A stretch of DNA of 34,878 nucleotides from Geodermatophilus chilensis (GCF_002802985.1 NZ_NVPT01000033.1:1-34878); one strand, 5' to 3'; shown: positions 1 through 8,988, counted from the stretch's first letter. Numbers and translations are program-made. The notes: generated from the sequence alone by a model not told the origin.

Positions 1-144
1 TGGGAGGGCGGGAAGGTGTGGGCCGGGAGAGTCGTTGGCGTGGGGGGACGAGGGGCGGGGCGTGCGCGACACGGACGGGGGGGAGGTGGGCGTAAGAGGT
101 GTCCCCGCCGCGAGCCTGCGAGGGGTGGGGAGGACGGGGTCCTT
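1..144. other. Left contig end, no gene recognised
   Basis: This stretch lies downstream of the binding-protein stop codon. It is strongly G-rich on the plus strand and I see no convincing coding region in it. A short hairpin (arms AGGAC 131-135 and GTCCT 139-143) directly follows the TAG stop of the minus-strand gene and could be a weak terminator. No sequencing adapter is visible at this end, unlike the right end. Confidence 0.5.
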
Positions 145-1152
145 CTACTGGGCCAGCGCCCCGTCCGAGCTGAAGACCAGGCCGATGGAGATCTCGCCCT
201 GCTGCAGCGCCGCCTTGGTCAGCGGGCCGCCGGCGTCCAGCTCGCGGAAGTCGGCGAACTGCAGGCCGTAGGTCTCCTCGAGGCCGGGCTGGCAGAACGG
301 CCGCTCGGGGCACTCCGTGGGGCCACCGAGGACCAGCGAGCCGTCGCCGCACGCAGCGGCGAGGTCGGACAGCGTCGAGACGCCGAGCCCCTCGGCGAAG
401 GCCTGGGTGACGGCGAAGGCGTTCTGGTCCGCGGCCTCCGAGGGCTCGCCGAAGACCAGCCCGACCTGCTCGGCCAGCGGCTGCAGCGCAGCCACCGTCT
501 CCTGCACGTCACCGCTGGCGACCGGCTCGGCGTCCGGGCCGTTGACCTGCCGGTTGAGGAACTCCGTCGCCGTCGACAGGTACTCGGGGAAGACCTGGAT
601 CTCCGAGCCGGAGATGAGCGCCGGCAGGTACAGCTCGCGGTTGCCGACCTCGCGCACCGAGGCGTCGAAGCCCACGGCGCCGAGGACGTCGGCGTACACG
701 GTGGCCAGGATCGTCGACTCGGTGAAGTTGGCGCCGCCGACCGTGATCGGCCCGCTGCCCTGCTCGAGCGCGGCGGTGTCGACGTTCTCCTCGACCCAGG
801 CGGCCGCGACGTCCTCGGCGCTCTGCCGCTCGAGGTCGACGGCGGCGTTGAGGTCGATCAGCTCCTCGGTGGTCAGCGCAGCCGACACCGCGTCGAGCGC
901 CGGGAGCAGGGCCGGGTTGGCCTGCGCGGTGGCCATGTTGACCGCGGGGACGACGTTGTCGGCGTTCTGCAGCTGCTTGTCGTCCTCGAGCACGACCAGC
1001 TGCTCGCCGGCCACGGGGGCGCAGGCGTCGCCGGACGCGCTGCCGCCGCTGGCGTCGGCGCCGCCGGTGCCCGAGGAGCCGGCCTCGCCGCAGGCGCTGA
1101 GCAGCAGCCCGGTGAGGGCCAGGGGGACGAGGAGCTGTGCACGGCTGCGCAT
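145..1152 (-). CDS. Glycine betaine/choline-type ABC transporter substrate-binding lipoprotein (OpuAC/OsmF family, permuted order)
   Basis: A 335-residue secreted lipoprotein that should capture a quaternary-ammonium osmolyte for the adjacent permeases. The ATG at 1152 is chosen because it follows AGAAGG and begins a clean lipoprotein signal with lipobox LSAC (Cys21). Residues 137-335 match the start and middle of the OpuAC/OsmF fold: a VGGANFTES segment near 138-146, a PEY motif at 189-191, and FSSDGALAQ as the C-terminus. The segment that normally follows that point, LVVLEDDK...ADNVVP...LTTEELIDLN, sits instead at the N-terminus (residues 52-102). The domain therefore looks circularly permuted. 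Four cysteines in the mature protein (44, 268, 281, 287) could form disulfides. It is the last gene of the minus-strand transporter unit, 243 bases after the permease. The family is secure; the exact ligand is not readable from sequence. Confidence 0.9.
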   Translation of the reverse strand: MRSRAQLLVPLALTGLLLSACGEAGSSGTGGADASGGSASGDACAPVAGEQLVVLEDDKQLQNADNVVPAVNMATAQANPALLPALDAVSAALTTEELIDLNAAVDLERQSAEDVAAAWVEENVDTAALEQGSGPITVGGANFTESTILATVYADVLGAVGFDASVREVGNRELYLPALISGSEIQVFPEYLSTATEFLNRQVNGPDAEPVASGDVQETVAALQPLAEQVGLVFGEPSEAADQNAFAVTQAFAEGLGVSTLSDLAAACGDGSLVLGGPTECPERPFCQPGLEETYGLQFADFRELDAGGPLTKAALQQGEISIGLVFSSDGALAQ

Positions 1153-1395
1153 GTGGCCCGCCTTCTGTGTCCCGCGCGGCCGACGGCCGCGGCGCGTGTC
1201 TGGCGGGGGGAGCCCCGCGCAGGCCATGCAACCCCCGACCACCGCCTCCGGTCACGCGCACCGGCCAGGCGTTGCCCGGTTGTTACGGAAGGCCCCTCTG
1301 CAGGGGTCGAAGGACCTCGCCCCTCTCAGCCCTCGCGAGCTCGCGCGAGCCTCCGGGCGAGGCCGGCCTGCGAGTGGGGGCAGGGGGGCCCTTCA
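1153..1395. other. Intergenic region between permease and binding-protein genes
   Basis: These 243 bases separate two genes of the same transporter unit and hold no coding region I can support. A small hairpin lies near 1295-1310 (CCCCT/AGGGG around CTGC), and GC-rich palindromes (CTCGCGAG, GCTCGCGCGAGC) lie near 1333-1350. The length suggests that the binding protein may have its own promoter or an mRNA-processing/attenuation site giving higher expression than the permeases, as is common for importers. I could not assign a -10/-35 pair with confidence. Confidence 0.35.
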
Positions 1396-2127
1396 TCACA
1401 TCGGCACGCCCGACGACGTCGGCTCGGGCTCACCCGCACGTGGCGCCCGCACGCGGTGCAGCGGCCACCGGCGCGGACCGGGCGTCACCGCCGCGGAGAG
1501 CAGCACGAGGAGGAGCTCGGTGAGCAGCGCCAGGGCGGCCACCAGCACGGCACCGGCGAGGATCACGCCCTGGTCCTGCTGGCCGAAACCCAGGTTGATG
1601 ATCCGCCCGAGCCCTCCCCCGCCGACCAGCGCGGCCAGGGTCGCGGTGGCGACGACCTGCACCGCCGCCGTCCGCACGCCGGTCGCGAGCAGCGGCAGGG
1701 CGAGCGGGAACTCGACCCGGGTCAGCAGCTGACCGCGGCCCATGCCCATCGCCCGGGCGGCCTCGCGCACGTCGCGGTCGACCTCGCGGAAGCCCACGTA
1801 GGTGTTGGTGAGCATCGGCGGGACGGCGAAGGCGGCCAGCGCCAGGACGGTGCCGGTCTCGCTGAAGCCCAGCGGGGTCACCGCCAGGACGGTGAGCAGG
1901 GCGAGGGTGGGCACCGCCCGGCTGACGTTGGAGAGGACGACGACCGCCCCGGCGCCCCGGCCGCTGCGGCCCAGGAGCACCCCGGTGGGGACGGCGAGGA
2001 CGGCGGCGAGCAGCACGGCCAGCACGGAGATCCGCAGGTGCTGGACGAGCAGGTCGAGGATGCCGCCGGTCCGGGTCCAGTTGAACGGGTCGTTGAGGTA
2101 GACGAACGCCTCGCCGAAGGCACTCAC
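1396..2127 (-). CDS. ABC transporter permease, glycine betaine/choline type (OpuAB/OpuCB-like)
   Basis: A 243-residue inner-membrane permease with about five to six hydrophobic segments. It carries the EAA loop that docks on the ATPase (REAARAMGMG... followed by LPLALP-like residues, about 121-147) and the family hallmark GGGGLGRII (about 169-177). The GTG at 2127 is chosen because GGGGAGGA lies six bases upstream; an in-frame ATG at 2184 would add a non-membrane N-terminus and has no better ribosome site. It follows the other permease by 73 bases and precedes the binding-protein gene, so the two permeases probably form a heterodimeric channel. The C-terminal tail (about 215-243) is Arg/Pro-rich and cytoplasmic. 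Substrate specificity is inferred only from the family. Confidence 0.9.
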   Translation of the reverse strand: MSAFGEAFVYLNDPFNWTRTGGILDLLVQHLRISVLAVLLAAVLAVPTGVLLGRSGRGAGAVVVLSNVSRAVPTLALLTVLAVTPLGFSETGTVLALAAFAVPPMLTNTYVGFREVDRDVREAARAMGMGRGQLLTRVEFPLALPLLATGVRTAAVQVVATATLAALVGGGGLGRIINLGFGQQDQGVILAGAVLVAALALLTELLLVLLSAAVTPGPRRWPLHRVRAPRAGEPEPTSSGVPM

Positions 2128-2200
2128 GCGTCCTCCCCACCGGCGCTCGTCGTCCGCGCTCGTGGCACAGCCCTGCTGACGCACGAGCTCGCGCGCCCGC

Positions 2201-2923
2201 TCACGTGACCGCCCGCGTCCACGGCGTGAGCAGCCGCTCCACCCCGGCCAGCAGCACGTCGGCGGCCAGCCCCAGCAGCACGCAGCCGACCGCGCCGGTC
2301 ACGATCTCGGCCCGGTAGAAGTTGGAGTTGAAGCCGCCGATGATCAGCTGCCCCAGCCCGCCGTTGCCGGTGATGACGCCGACGGTGACCAGGGCGACGG
2401 TGGAGACGGTGGCGATCCGCAGGCCGGCCATGAACGCCGGCAGGGCCAGCGGCAGGTCGACCCGCAGGAACAGCCGTGCGGGGCCGTAGCCCATGCCGCG
2501 GGCGGCCTCGCGCACGTCCGCGGGCACGCCCTGCAGGCCGGCGAGGAAGTTCCGCACCAGGACCACCAGTGTGTAGAGCGTGAGCCCGATGAGCACCGTC
2601 GTCGCCGACAGCGGTCCGGTGAACGGGGCGAGGAAGGCGAACATCGCCAGCGACGGGATCGTGTAGACGACCGAGCTCAGACCGAGGACCGGGCCGGCCA
2701 GGAAGCGGGTGCGGCGGGCGAGCAGCGCCAGCGGCAGGGCGATCAGCGCGCCCAGCAGCACCGCACCGACGGTGAGTCGGACGTGCTGACCGAGGTGGCC
2801 CACAATGGTGTCCCAGTTGTCGGTCACGTACGACGGGTCGAACCAGGGGTTCGGCGCCTCGTCCGCGGCGAGCACCGGGGCCGCCGGGGCGCTCGCCGCG
2901 CTCAGCGCACCCAGGGAGGCCAC
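2201..2923 (-). CDS. ABC transporter permease, glycine betaine/choline type (second subunit)
   Basis: The second permease of the importer, about 240 residues from the GTG at 2923. It has hydrophobic segments, the EAA loop REAARGMGYG (about 138-147) followed by LPLALP, and the family motif ITGNGGLGQLIIGG near residue 185. It is the first gene of the minus-strand unit. The start is uncertain. The GTG at 2923 has only a weak upstream AGGCGG. A GTG at 2875 would shorten the protein to about 224 residues but has no visible ribosome site. The region before NPWFDPSYVTDN looks like a low-complexity Ala-rich extension. If 2923 is right, its start codon lies three bases from that of the divergent ATPase gene. 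Function is secure; the N-terminus is not. Confidence 0.85.
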   Translation of the reverse strand: MASLGALSAASAPAAPVLAADEAPNPWFDPSYVTDNWDTIVGHLGQHVRLTVGAVLLGALIALPLALLARRTRFLAGPVLGLSSVVYTIPSLAMFAFLAPFTGPLSATTVLIGLTLYTLVVLVRNFLAGLQGVPADVREAARGMGYGPARLFLRVDLPLALPAFMAGLRIATVSTVALVTVGVITGNGGLGQLIIGGFNSNFYRAEIVTGAVGCVLLGLAADVLLAGVERLLTPWTRAVT

Positions 2924-2926
2924 GCC

Positions 2927-4099
2927 GTGGACGCTACTGCCGCCTCCACGTCGCTGCGCGCAACGGACCCGGCGGCCGGCGACGCCCCCGAGATCCGGCT
3001 CGAGCGGGTCAGCAAGGTCTACGCCGACGGCACCGTGGGCGTGGCCGAGCTGGACCTGACCTTCTCCGCCGGGGAGCTGTCGGTCCTGGTCGGCCCCTCG
3101 GGCTGCGGCAAGACGACGACGATGAAGATGGTCAACCGGATCATCGAGCCGACGACCGGCCGGATCCTGCTCGGCGGCGAGGACGTCACCCGGGTCGACG
3201 CCGATCGGCTGCGCCGGCGCATCGGCTACGTCATCCAGAGCGTCGGGCTCTTCCCCCACCAGACGGTGCGGGCCAACGTCGCCACCGTGCCCCGGCTGCT
3301 CGGCTGGGACCGCCGGCGCACCCGCGACCGGGTCGAGGAGCTGCTCACCCTGGTCGGGCTCGACCCCGCCGTCCACGGCGACCGCTACCCCGCCCAGCTC
3401 TCCGGCGGGCAGCGTCAGCGGGCCGGCGTCGCGCGGGCGCTGGCCGCCGACCCCGGCGTCCTGCTGATGGACGAGCCGTTCTCCGCCGTCGACCCGGTGG
3501 TGCGCGAGCGGCTGCAGTCGGAGTTCCTGCGGCTGCAGGAGACGGTGCGCAAGACCATCGTCTTCGTCACCCACGACATCGAGGAGGCGGTCCGGCTGGG
3601 CGACCGCATCGCGGTGATGAGCGCCGGCGGGCACGTCGAGCAGTTCGCCCCGCCCGCCGAGCTGCTGGGCCGGCCGGCCAACCCGACGGTGGCCGACTTC
3701 GTCGGCGCCGACCGCGGGCTCAAGCGGCTCGCCGTGACCCCGATCGAGCCCGCCGACCTCGAGCACCCCCCGGTGGTGGGGCTGGCCGACGGGCTGGCGG
3801 AGGTCGGGGCGGCGCTCGACCGCGGCGGGGCCCGCTGGGCGGTGGTGCTCGACGGGGACGGGCGCCCGGCCGGGTGGCTGCCCGCCGACCGCGCCACGGG
3901 TGCGGGGACGGTCGCCTCGGCCGTGGTCCCCTCGGACGGCGCGGTGCCGGTGCAGGCCTCGCTGCGGACCGCGCTGGCCACGATCCTGCAGACCGACGCC
4001 GGGTGGGTGCCGGTGCTCGACGGCGACCACTACCTCGGCGTCCTCACCCCCGCCGCCGTGCACGCGACGCTGCGCAGGTCGATCCGAGACGGCGGTTGA
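2927..4099 (+). CDS. ABC transporter ATP-binding protein, glycine betaine/choline type (OpuA/ProV-like)
   Basis: A 390-residue cytoplasmic ATPase energising the osmolyte importer encoded on the opposite strand. It shows Walker A GPSGCGKT (56-63), Q-loop Gln104, signature LSGGQ (158-162), Walker B VLLMDEP (178-184) and switch His216. An approximately 125-residue C-terminal extension (about 265-390) is consistent with the CBS-type regulatory region found in OpuA/ProV ATPases, where it senses ionic strength; I infer this from position and length. The GTG at 2927 follows GGGAGG with a seven-base spacer, which sets the start clearly. It is divergent from the permeases and ends inside a symmetric hairpin at 4092-4160. 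Splitting the ATPase from the other subunits by divergent transcription is unusual for this family. Confidence 0.93.
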   Translation: MDATAASTSLRATDPAAGDAPEIRLERVSKVYADGTVGVAELDLTFSAGELSVLVGPSGCGKTTTMKMVNRIIEPTTGRILLGGEDVTRVDADRLRRRIGYVIQSVGLFPHQTVRANVATVPRLLGWDRRRTRDRVEELLTLVGLDPAVHGDRYPAQLSGGQRQRAGVARALAADPGVLLMDEPFSAVDPVVRERLQSEFLRLQETVRKTIVFVTHDIEEAVRLGDRIAVMSAGGHVEQFAPPAELLGRPANPTVADFVGADRGLKRLAVTPIEPADLEHPPVVGLADGLAEVGAALDRGGARWAVVLDGDGRPAGWLPADRATGAGTVASAVVPSDGAVPVQASLRTALATILQTDAGWVPVLDGDHYLGVLTPAAVHATLRRSIRDGG

Positions 4100-4160
4100 T
4101 CATCGGCGAGTGGTCGGCCCTGACGGCGTGTCGGACCACCACCTGACGATGATCAACCGC
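4092..4160. terminator. Bidirectional terminator with both stop codons in its arms
   Basis: A perfect 14-base inverted repeat has arms at 4092-4105 and 4147-4160 (GCGGTTGATCATCG and its complement). Inner complementary patches GTGGTC (4110-4115) and GACCAC (4134-4139) extend the structure. The TGA of the plus-strand ATPase gene (4097-4099) lies in the left arm and the TGA of the minus-strand DUF3180 gene (4153-4155) in the right arm. It can serve both convergent genes. Confidence 0.75.
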
Positions 4161-4650
4161 GCACCGCTCCCGGCGGTGTCTCGTCGTCACGATCCGGCGG
4201 GATGCGACAGACCGACTCCAGCCACAGCGCGGCCGCGACCAGGGCACCCGAGCAGACCACCCCGACGACCCCGGTGACGGTGTCGGACCCGGCCGTCTGC
4301 AGCCGCGCGACCGCCGGCCCCACGTAGAGCAGCACGCCCACCCAGATGCCGAGGAACACCGCGCCGACGTACGCGCTGGCCTGGGCCAGGACGGCGAGCC
4401 GGGCCACGAGCATGGGCTCGACCGGCCGGACCGGCGCGCTGCCGCGCTCGGCCGGGGGGCGGCGGTCCCGCTGGGCGGCCAGCCGGGCGCGCAACGTGCG
4501 GGCCCCGAGGGCCTCGGCCAGGGCGAGCACGCCGAGCGGCACCGGCAGCCACCAGCGCAGCGCGGGCAGCGAGCCGTAGCTCGCCCGCACCACCAGCCAG
4601 CCGGCGACGGCCAGCCCGGCGGCGATGACCAGCAGGTCGCGCCGGTTCAC
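4153..4650 (-). CDS. DUF3180 family membrane protein
   Basis: A 165-residue protein with four hydrophobic stretches (about 7-22, 30-47, 85-110, 122-143), consistent with a small integral membrane protein of the actinobacterial DUF3180 family. That family typically sits directly after folK. The GTG at 4650 begins four bases after the folK stop, so it is very likely translated from the folate operon mRNA. The central segment (about 52-77) is charged and Pro/Arg-rich and probably cytoplasmic. No catalytic motif is visible and the function is unknown. Its stop codon lies inside the shared terminator hairpin. Confidence 0.85.
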   Translation of the reverse strand: MNRRDLLVIAAGLAVAGWLVVRASYGSLPALRWWLPVPLGVLALAEALGARTLRARLAAQRDRRPPAERGSAPVRPVEPMLVARLAVLAQASAYVGAVFLGIWVGVLLYVGPAVARLQTAGSDTVTGVVGVVCSGALVAAALWLESVCRIPPDRDDETPPGAVRG

Positions 4651-4655
4651 CGGTC

Positions 4656-5162
4656 TCAATGCAGGTGCTCCCAGCGGACGACCGCCGCCACGTCCTCCGG
4701 CGGCAGGGCGACCAGCAGGTCGCTCACCCGGCCGCGCCCGGGCAGCACGGCGGTGGGGTCGAGGCTGGCCCACGGCACGAGCACGAAGGCCCGCTCGTGC
4801 GCCCGGGGGTGCGGCAGCGTGAGCGCCGGGTCGTCGGAGAGGACCGGCCGGCCGTCGTCCCCGGTCACCGTGATGACGTCGACGTCGAGGGTGCGCGGCC
4901 CCCAGCGCACGTCGCGGGTGCGCCCGGCGGCCTGCTCCAGCTCGTGGGCGCGGCCCAACCATCCCGCGGCGTCCCGGTCGCCGCGCACGACGACCGCCGC
5001 GTTGAGGTAGGGCGGCTGCTCGACCGGTCCCCACGGCGGGGTCTCGTACAGCGTCGAGCGGGCCACCAGCACGCCGTCGTCCTTGAGCGCGGTGATCGCG
5101 GCGCGCAGCGCGGCGGCGCGGTCCCCCAGGTTCGCGCCGAGCGAGAGGACCGCGCGAGTCAC
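4656..5162 (-). CDS. folK: 2-amino-4-hydroxy-6-hydroxymethyldihydropteridine pyrophosphokinase (HPPK)
   Basis: A 168-residue cytoplasmic enzyme that transfers pyrophosphate from ATP to 6-hydroxymethyl-dihydropterin, the step before dihydropteroate synthesis. It has the N-terminal SLGANLGDR motif, the family signature WGPRTLDVDVI with its Mg-binding aspartates, and the LPHPRAHERAFVLVP block that closes over the substrate. Length is normal for the family. The GTG start at 5162 overlaps the folB stop by four bases (GTGA), indicating translational coupling. It is fourth in the folE-folP-folB-folK series. Confidence 0.97.
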   Translation of the reverse strand: MTRAVLSLGANLGDRAAALRAAITALKDDGVLVARSTLYETPPWGPVEQPPYLNAAVVVRGDRDAAGWLGRAHELEQAAGRTRDVRWGPRTLDVDVITVTGDDGRPVLSDDPALTLPHPRAHERAFVLVPWASLDPTAVLPGRGRVSDLLVALPPEDVAAVVRWEHLH

Positions 5163-5533
5163 GTCCGCTCCCGCCGGATGGTGACCGTGACGTCGTCGAA
5201 GGGGACGCCGAGGTCGGCCTCCGGCTTGTGCACGGTGATCTCGACGGCGTCCACCAGCGGGTCCTCCAGGCAGACGTCGGCCAGCCGCTGGGCGAGGGTC
5301 TCCAGCAGGTCGACCGGCTCTCCCGTCAGCACGCTGTGCAGCGCGCGGGCCAGCTCGGCGTAGTTCACCGTGCGCTCGAGGTCGTCGCCGGCGGCGGCCG
5401 GCCCGGTGTCGAGCTCGAGCACGGCGTCGACGCGGAAGGTCTGCCCGAGCCGGCGCTCGGCCTCGTACACGCCGTGGAAGGCGTGCGCGGTCAGCCCCCG
5501 GACGGCGATGCGGTCGGGTCGGGCGTCAGCCAC
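5159..5533 (-). CDS. folB: Dihydroneopterin aldolase
   Basis: A 124-residue protein that cleaves 7,8-dihydroneopterin to 6-hydroxymethyl-dihydropterin and glycolaldehyde in folate synthesis; the family forms an octamer. It has the family landmarks AFHGVYEAER (about 18-27), the NYAEL segment (about 57-61), LLETLAQRLAD (about 77-87) and the C-terminal VHKPEA lysine motif (about 101-106). The GTG at 5533 has GAGGGGGAG just upstream and overlaps the folP stop by eight bases. It also overlaps folK by four bases at its 3' end, so the three genes are tightly coupled. Confidence 0.96.
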   Translation of the reverse strand: MADARPDRIAVRGLTAHAFHGVYEAERRLGQTFRVDAVLELDTGPAAAGDDLERTVNYAELARALHSVLTGEPVDLLETLAQRLADVCLEDPLVDAVEITVHKPEADLGVPFDDVTVTIRRERT

Positions 5534-6386
5534 GGCGCTCCCCCTCGCGGCGGGCCGCCCGGACGGCGGCGACCGTGCGGACGGCGTCGGCCGAGGCCCC
5601 CGCGTCGTGCACGCGCACCCCCCAGGCGCCGGCCTCCGCGGCCAGCACTGTCGTGGCCAGCGTGGCGGCGTCCCGCTGCTCGGCCGGGCGCAGCGAGCCG
5701 TCGGCGTCGGCGAGCAGCCGGCCGAGGAAGGACTTGCGCGAGGCGCCGACCAGCACCGGCAGGCCCAGGCCGACGATGCGGTCGAGGCCGGCGAGCAGCC
5801 GCCAGTTGTGCTCCGCTCGCTTGGCGAAGCCCAGGCCGGGGTCGAGGACGAGCTGCTCGGGCGCGACACCCACGGCGACGACGTCCTCCACCCGGGCCAT
5901 GAGCTCGGCGCAGACCTCGGTGACGACGTCGCCGTACTGGGCGGCGGCGTACATCTCGCGGCTGTGCCCGCGCCAGTGCATGAGCACCCAGGGGACGCCG
6001 GCCTCGGCGACCAGTTCGGCCATGTTCTTGTCGGCCAGGCCGCCGCTCACGTCGTTGACCAGGACCGCCCCCGCTTCCAGGGCGGCCTCGGCCACCTCGG
6101 CCCGGGTGGTGTCGACGCTGGTGCGCACCCCGGCGGCGGACAGCTCGCGGATCACGGGGACGACCCGGCGGCACTCCTCGGCGGCGTCCACCCGGTCGGC
6201 ACCGGGGCGGGTCGACTCCCCACCGACGTCGACGTAGTCGGCGCCGGAGGCGTGCATCGCCAGGCCGTGCGCGACGGCCGACCCGGTGTCGGCGAAGCAG
6301 CCGCCGTCGGAGAAGGAGTCCGGCGTGACGTTGAGGACCCCCATGACCACGCAGTGGCCGGGGCGCGGGAGGGAGAGGGGGGTCAC
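5526..6386 (-). CDS. folP: Dihydropteroate synthase
   Basis: A 286-residue TIM-barrel enzyme condensing hydroxymethyl-dihydropterin pyrophosphate with p-aminobenzoate; it is the sulfonamide target. Both family signatures are intact: [15 protein letters not shown] near residue 15-29 (PPi-binding loop) and [12 protein letters not shown] near 52-63. Also present are LDPGLGFAK for the pterin site and GASRKSFLG with the conserved Lys/Arg. The GTG at 6386 is chosen because it overlaps the folE stop by four bases (GTGA). An internal ATG at the MGVLNV motif would cut into the first beta strand. Confidence 0.97.
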   Translation of the reverse strand: MTPLSLPRPGHCVVMGVLNVTPDSFSDGGCFADTGSAVAHGLAMHASGADYVDVGGESTRPGADRVDAAEECRRVVPVIRELSAAGVRTSVDTTRAEVAEAALEAGAVLVNDVSGGLADKNMAELVAEAGVPWVLMHWRGHSREMYAAAQYGDVVTEVCAELMARVEDVVAVGVAPEQLVLDPGLGFAKRAEHNWRLLAGLDRIVGLGLPVLVGASRKSFLGRLLADADGSLRPAEQRDAATLATTVLAAEAGAWGVRVHDAGASADAVRTVAAVRAARREGERRG

Positions 6387-7003
6387 CGGCCCAGCACGAG
6401 GCTCATCGCCTCGCTGCGGGTCGCCGGGTTGTCCCGGAAGATGCCACGCACGGCCGAGGTGACCGTGGTGGAGCCGGGCTTGCGGATGCCGCGCATCGCC
6501 ATGCACAGGTGCTCGGCCTCGATGACGACCAGCACGCCGCGCGGCTTGAGGACGTCGGAGAGCGCGTCGGCGACCTGGCTGGTCATCCGCTCCTGCACCT
6601 GCGGCCGGCGGGCGTAGACCTCGACCAGCCGGGCCAGCTTGGACAGGCCGGTGACCCGGCCGTCCTCGCCCGGGATGTAGCCGATGTGCGCGACCCCGTG
6701 GAAGGGCACCAGGTGGTGTTCGCAGGTCGAGTACATCGGGATGTCCTTCACCAGGACCATCTCGTCGTGGTCCTCGTCGAAGGTCGTGGCCAGGACCTCG
6801 GCCGGGTCCTGCCACAACCCGGCGAAGGTCTCCGCGTACGCGCGGGCGACCCGGTCCGGGGTGCCCTGCAGGCCCGGGCGGTCGGGGTCCTCGCCGACGG
6901 CGAGCAGAAGCTCCCGGACGGCGGCCGCGGCCCGGGCGTGGTCCACGCCGCGCAGCCGCCGCTCCAGCAGCTGGTCTCCCGCCTCGGCCGGGAGCTCGCT
7001 CAT
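6383..7003 (-). CDS. folE: GTP cyclohydrolase I
   Basis: A 206-residue enzyme converting GTP to 7,8-dihydroneopterin triphosphate, the entry step of folate synthesis. The type I zinc site is visible: Cys94 and His97 in [12 protein letters not shown] and Cys167 in [10 protein letters not shown]. The characteristic [10 protein letters not shown] and GLSKLARLV blocks and the C-terminal [10 protein letters not shown] segment are complete. The ATG at 7003 overlaps the ftsH stop by four bases (ATGA), so the folate genes are read as a continuation of the ftsH message. Being a zinc enzyme of type I rather than type IB, it should depend on zinc supply. Confidence 0.98.
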   Translation of the reverse strand: MSELPAEAGDQLLERRLRGVDHARAAAAVRELLLAVGEDPDRPGLQGTPDRVARAYAETFAGLWQDPAEVLATTFDEDHDEMVLVKDIPMYSTCEHHLVPFHGVAHIGYIPGEDGRVTGLSKLARLVEVYARRPQVQERMTSQVADALSDVLKPRGVLVVIEAEHLCMAMRGIRKPGSTTVTSAVRGIFRDNPATRSEAMSLVLGR

Positions 7004-8988
7004 CTCTGGGCCGGGGCGCCGACGTCCCCCACGGCGGTGCTGCCGTGGCCGATGTGGCCGTTGCCGTTCTGGGCGGCCCGCTCGGCCGGGGTCAGCACCG
7101 GCGGCTGGTCCGACGGCGTGCGCTTGCCGAAGCCGTTGTAGGGGGCCAGCGAGGGGCGCTTGGTGACCGGCGCGCAGATGCGGGCCATGTCCTCCTTGGA
7201 GAGGGTCTCCTTCTCCATCAGCTCGAGGACGAGCTGGTCCAGGACGCCCCGGTACTCGACCAGGATCTCCCACGCCTCGTCGTGCGCGGCCTCGATCAGC
7301 GCGCGGATCTCCGCGTCGATGTCGGCGGCGACGGCCTCGGAGTAGTCCGGCCGGGTGCCCATGTCGCGGCCCAGGAACGGCTCGGACTCGTTGCTGCCGT
7401 ACTTCACCGCGCCGAGCTTGGCGCTCATGCCGTACTGGGTGACCATGGCCCGCGCCATGGCGGTCGCCTTCTCGATGTCGTTGCCGGCGCCGGTGGTGGG
7501 CTCGTGGAAGACGAGCTCCTCGGCCGCCCGGCCACCGAGGGCGTAGGCGAGGGTGTCGATCATCTCCGACCGGGTCTGGGTGTACTTGTCCTCGGTCGGC
7601 AGCACGAGCGTGTGCCCCAGCGAGCGGCCGCGCGGCAGGATCGTCACCTTGTGCACCGGGTCCAGGTTGGGCAGTGCGTGCGCCACCAGGGCGTGGCCGC
7701 CCTCGTGGTAGGCGGTGACCTTCTTCTCCTTCTCGCTCATCGCCCGCGTCTTGCGCTCGGGGCCGGCGACGACCCGGTCGATCGCCTCCTCGAGGACCTC
7801 GTCGGTGACCACCGTGCCGTTGTTGCGGGCGGTGAGCAGCGCGCCCTCGTTGAGCACGTTGGCGAGGTCGGCGCCGGTGAAGCCGGGCGTCCGGCGGGCC
7901 ACGGTCTCCAGGTCGACGTCCGGGGCCAGCGGCTTGCCCTTGGCGTGCACCTCGAGGATCCGCTTGCGGCCCTCGAGGTCGGGGCGGTCGACGGCGATCT
8001 GGCGGTCGAAGCGGCCCGGGCGCAGCAGCGCCGGGTCGAGGATGTCCGGCCGGTTGGTGGCGGCGATCATGATGACGCCGCCCTTGACGTCGAAACCGTC
8101 CATCTCGACGAGCATCTGGTTGAGCGTCTGCTCGCGCTCGTCGTGGCCGCCGCCCATGCCGGCGCCGCGGTGCCGGCCGACGGCGTCGATCTCGTCGACG
8201 AAGATGATCGCCGGGGCGTTCTGCTTGGCCTGCTCGAACAGGTCGCGCACGCGACTGGCGCCGACACCGACGAACATCTCGACGAAGTCGGACCCGGAGA
8301 TGGAGAAGAACGGCACCCCGGCCTCGCCTGCGACGGCGCGGGCCAGCAGGGTCTTGCCGGTCCCGGGGGGGCCGAACAGCAGCACGCCCTTGGGGATCTT
8401 CGCGCCCACGGCCTGGAACTTGACCGGGTTGGCGAGGAAGTCCTTGATCTCGTGGAGTTCCTCGATCGCCTCGTCGGCGCCGGCGACGTCGGCGAACGTC
8501 GTCTTCGGGGTGTCCTTCGTGACCTGCTTGGCCTTGGACTTGCCGAAGGCCATGACCCCGCGGCCGCCGCCCTGCATGGAGTTGAACAGCCAGAACAGCA
8601 GGAGCAGGAGGATCACGAACGGCAGGAAGCTGATCAGCAGGCTGACCAGGACGCTGTCCTGCGTGACGTTGGTGTCGAAGTCGACGCCGTCGCCGCCACC
8701 CAGGCCGGAGACCAGGTCGAAGACGTCGTCGGCGGCACCGAGCGGGTAGGACGCGGTGATCTGGTCGCTGCCCTCGACCGGGTTGCTCAGCTCGAGGTCG
8801 AGCGTCTGCTCCTTGTCGTTGATCGTGACCTGGCGGGCGTTCCCGTTCTCGATCTGCTCGAGCGCGGTCGCGGTGCTGACCCCTTGGAAGCCGTCCCGAC
8901 CACCCAGCAACGAGGAGAACGCCAGCGCCAGCAGGACGACGAGGACGACCCAGAACCACACGGAGCGGAAGATCTTCTTGCGTTCCAT
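7000..8988 (-). CDS. ftsH: ATP-dependent zinc metalloprotease FtsH
   Basis: A 662-residue membrane-anchored AAA+ protease that degrades misfolded membrane proteins and short-lived regulators. Transmembrane helices lie at about 9-28 and 112-136, flanking an extracytoplasmic domain. The AAA module shows Walker A GPPGTGKT (206-213), Walker B IIFVDEID (261-268) and the second region of homology with arginine fingers near 311-329. The protease zinc motif is HEGGH (428-432), the HExxH form I expect in actinobacteria. The C-terminus is Gly/Asn-rich. The ATG at 8988 begins the basic MERKK sequence. It is first of the ftsH-folate unit, with a 296-base upstream region separating it from hpt. Confidence 0.98.
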   Translation of the reverse strand: MERKKIFRSVWFWVVLVVLLALAFSSLLGGRDGFQGVSTATALEQIENGNARQVTINDKEQTLDLELSNPVEGSDQITASYPLGAADDVFDLVSGLGGGDGVDFDTNVTQDSVLVSLLISFLPFVILLLLLFWLFNSMQGGGRGVMAFGKSKAKQVTKDTPKTTFADVAGADEAIEELHEIKDFLANPVKFQAVGAKIPKGVLLFGPPGTGKTLLARAVAGEAGVPFFSISGSDFVEMFVGVGASRVRDLFEQAKQNAPAIIFVDEIDAVGRHRGAGMGGGHDEREQTLNQMLVEMDGFDVKGGVIMIAATNRPDILDPALLRPGRFDRQIAVDRPDLEGRKRILEVHAKGKPLAPDVDLETVARRTPGFTGADLANVLNEGALLTARNNGTVVTDEVLEEAIDRVVAGPERKTRAMSEKEKKVTAYHEGGHALVAHALPNLDPVHKVTILPRGRSLGHTLVLPTEDKYTQTRSEMIDTLAYALGGRAAEELVFHEPTTGAGNDIEKATAMARAMVTQYGMSAKLGAVKYGSNESEPFLGRDMGTRPDYSEAVAADIDAEIRALIEAAHDEAWEILVEYRGVLDQLVLELMEKETLSKEDMARICAPVTKRPSLAPYNGFGKRTPSDQPPVLTPAERAAQNGNGHIGHGSTAVGDVGAPAQR

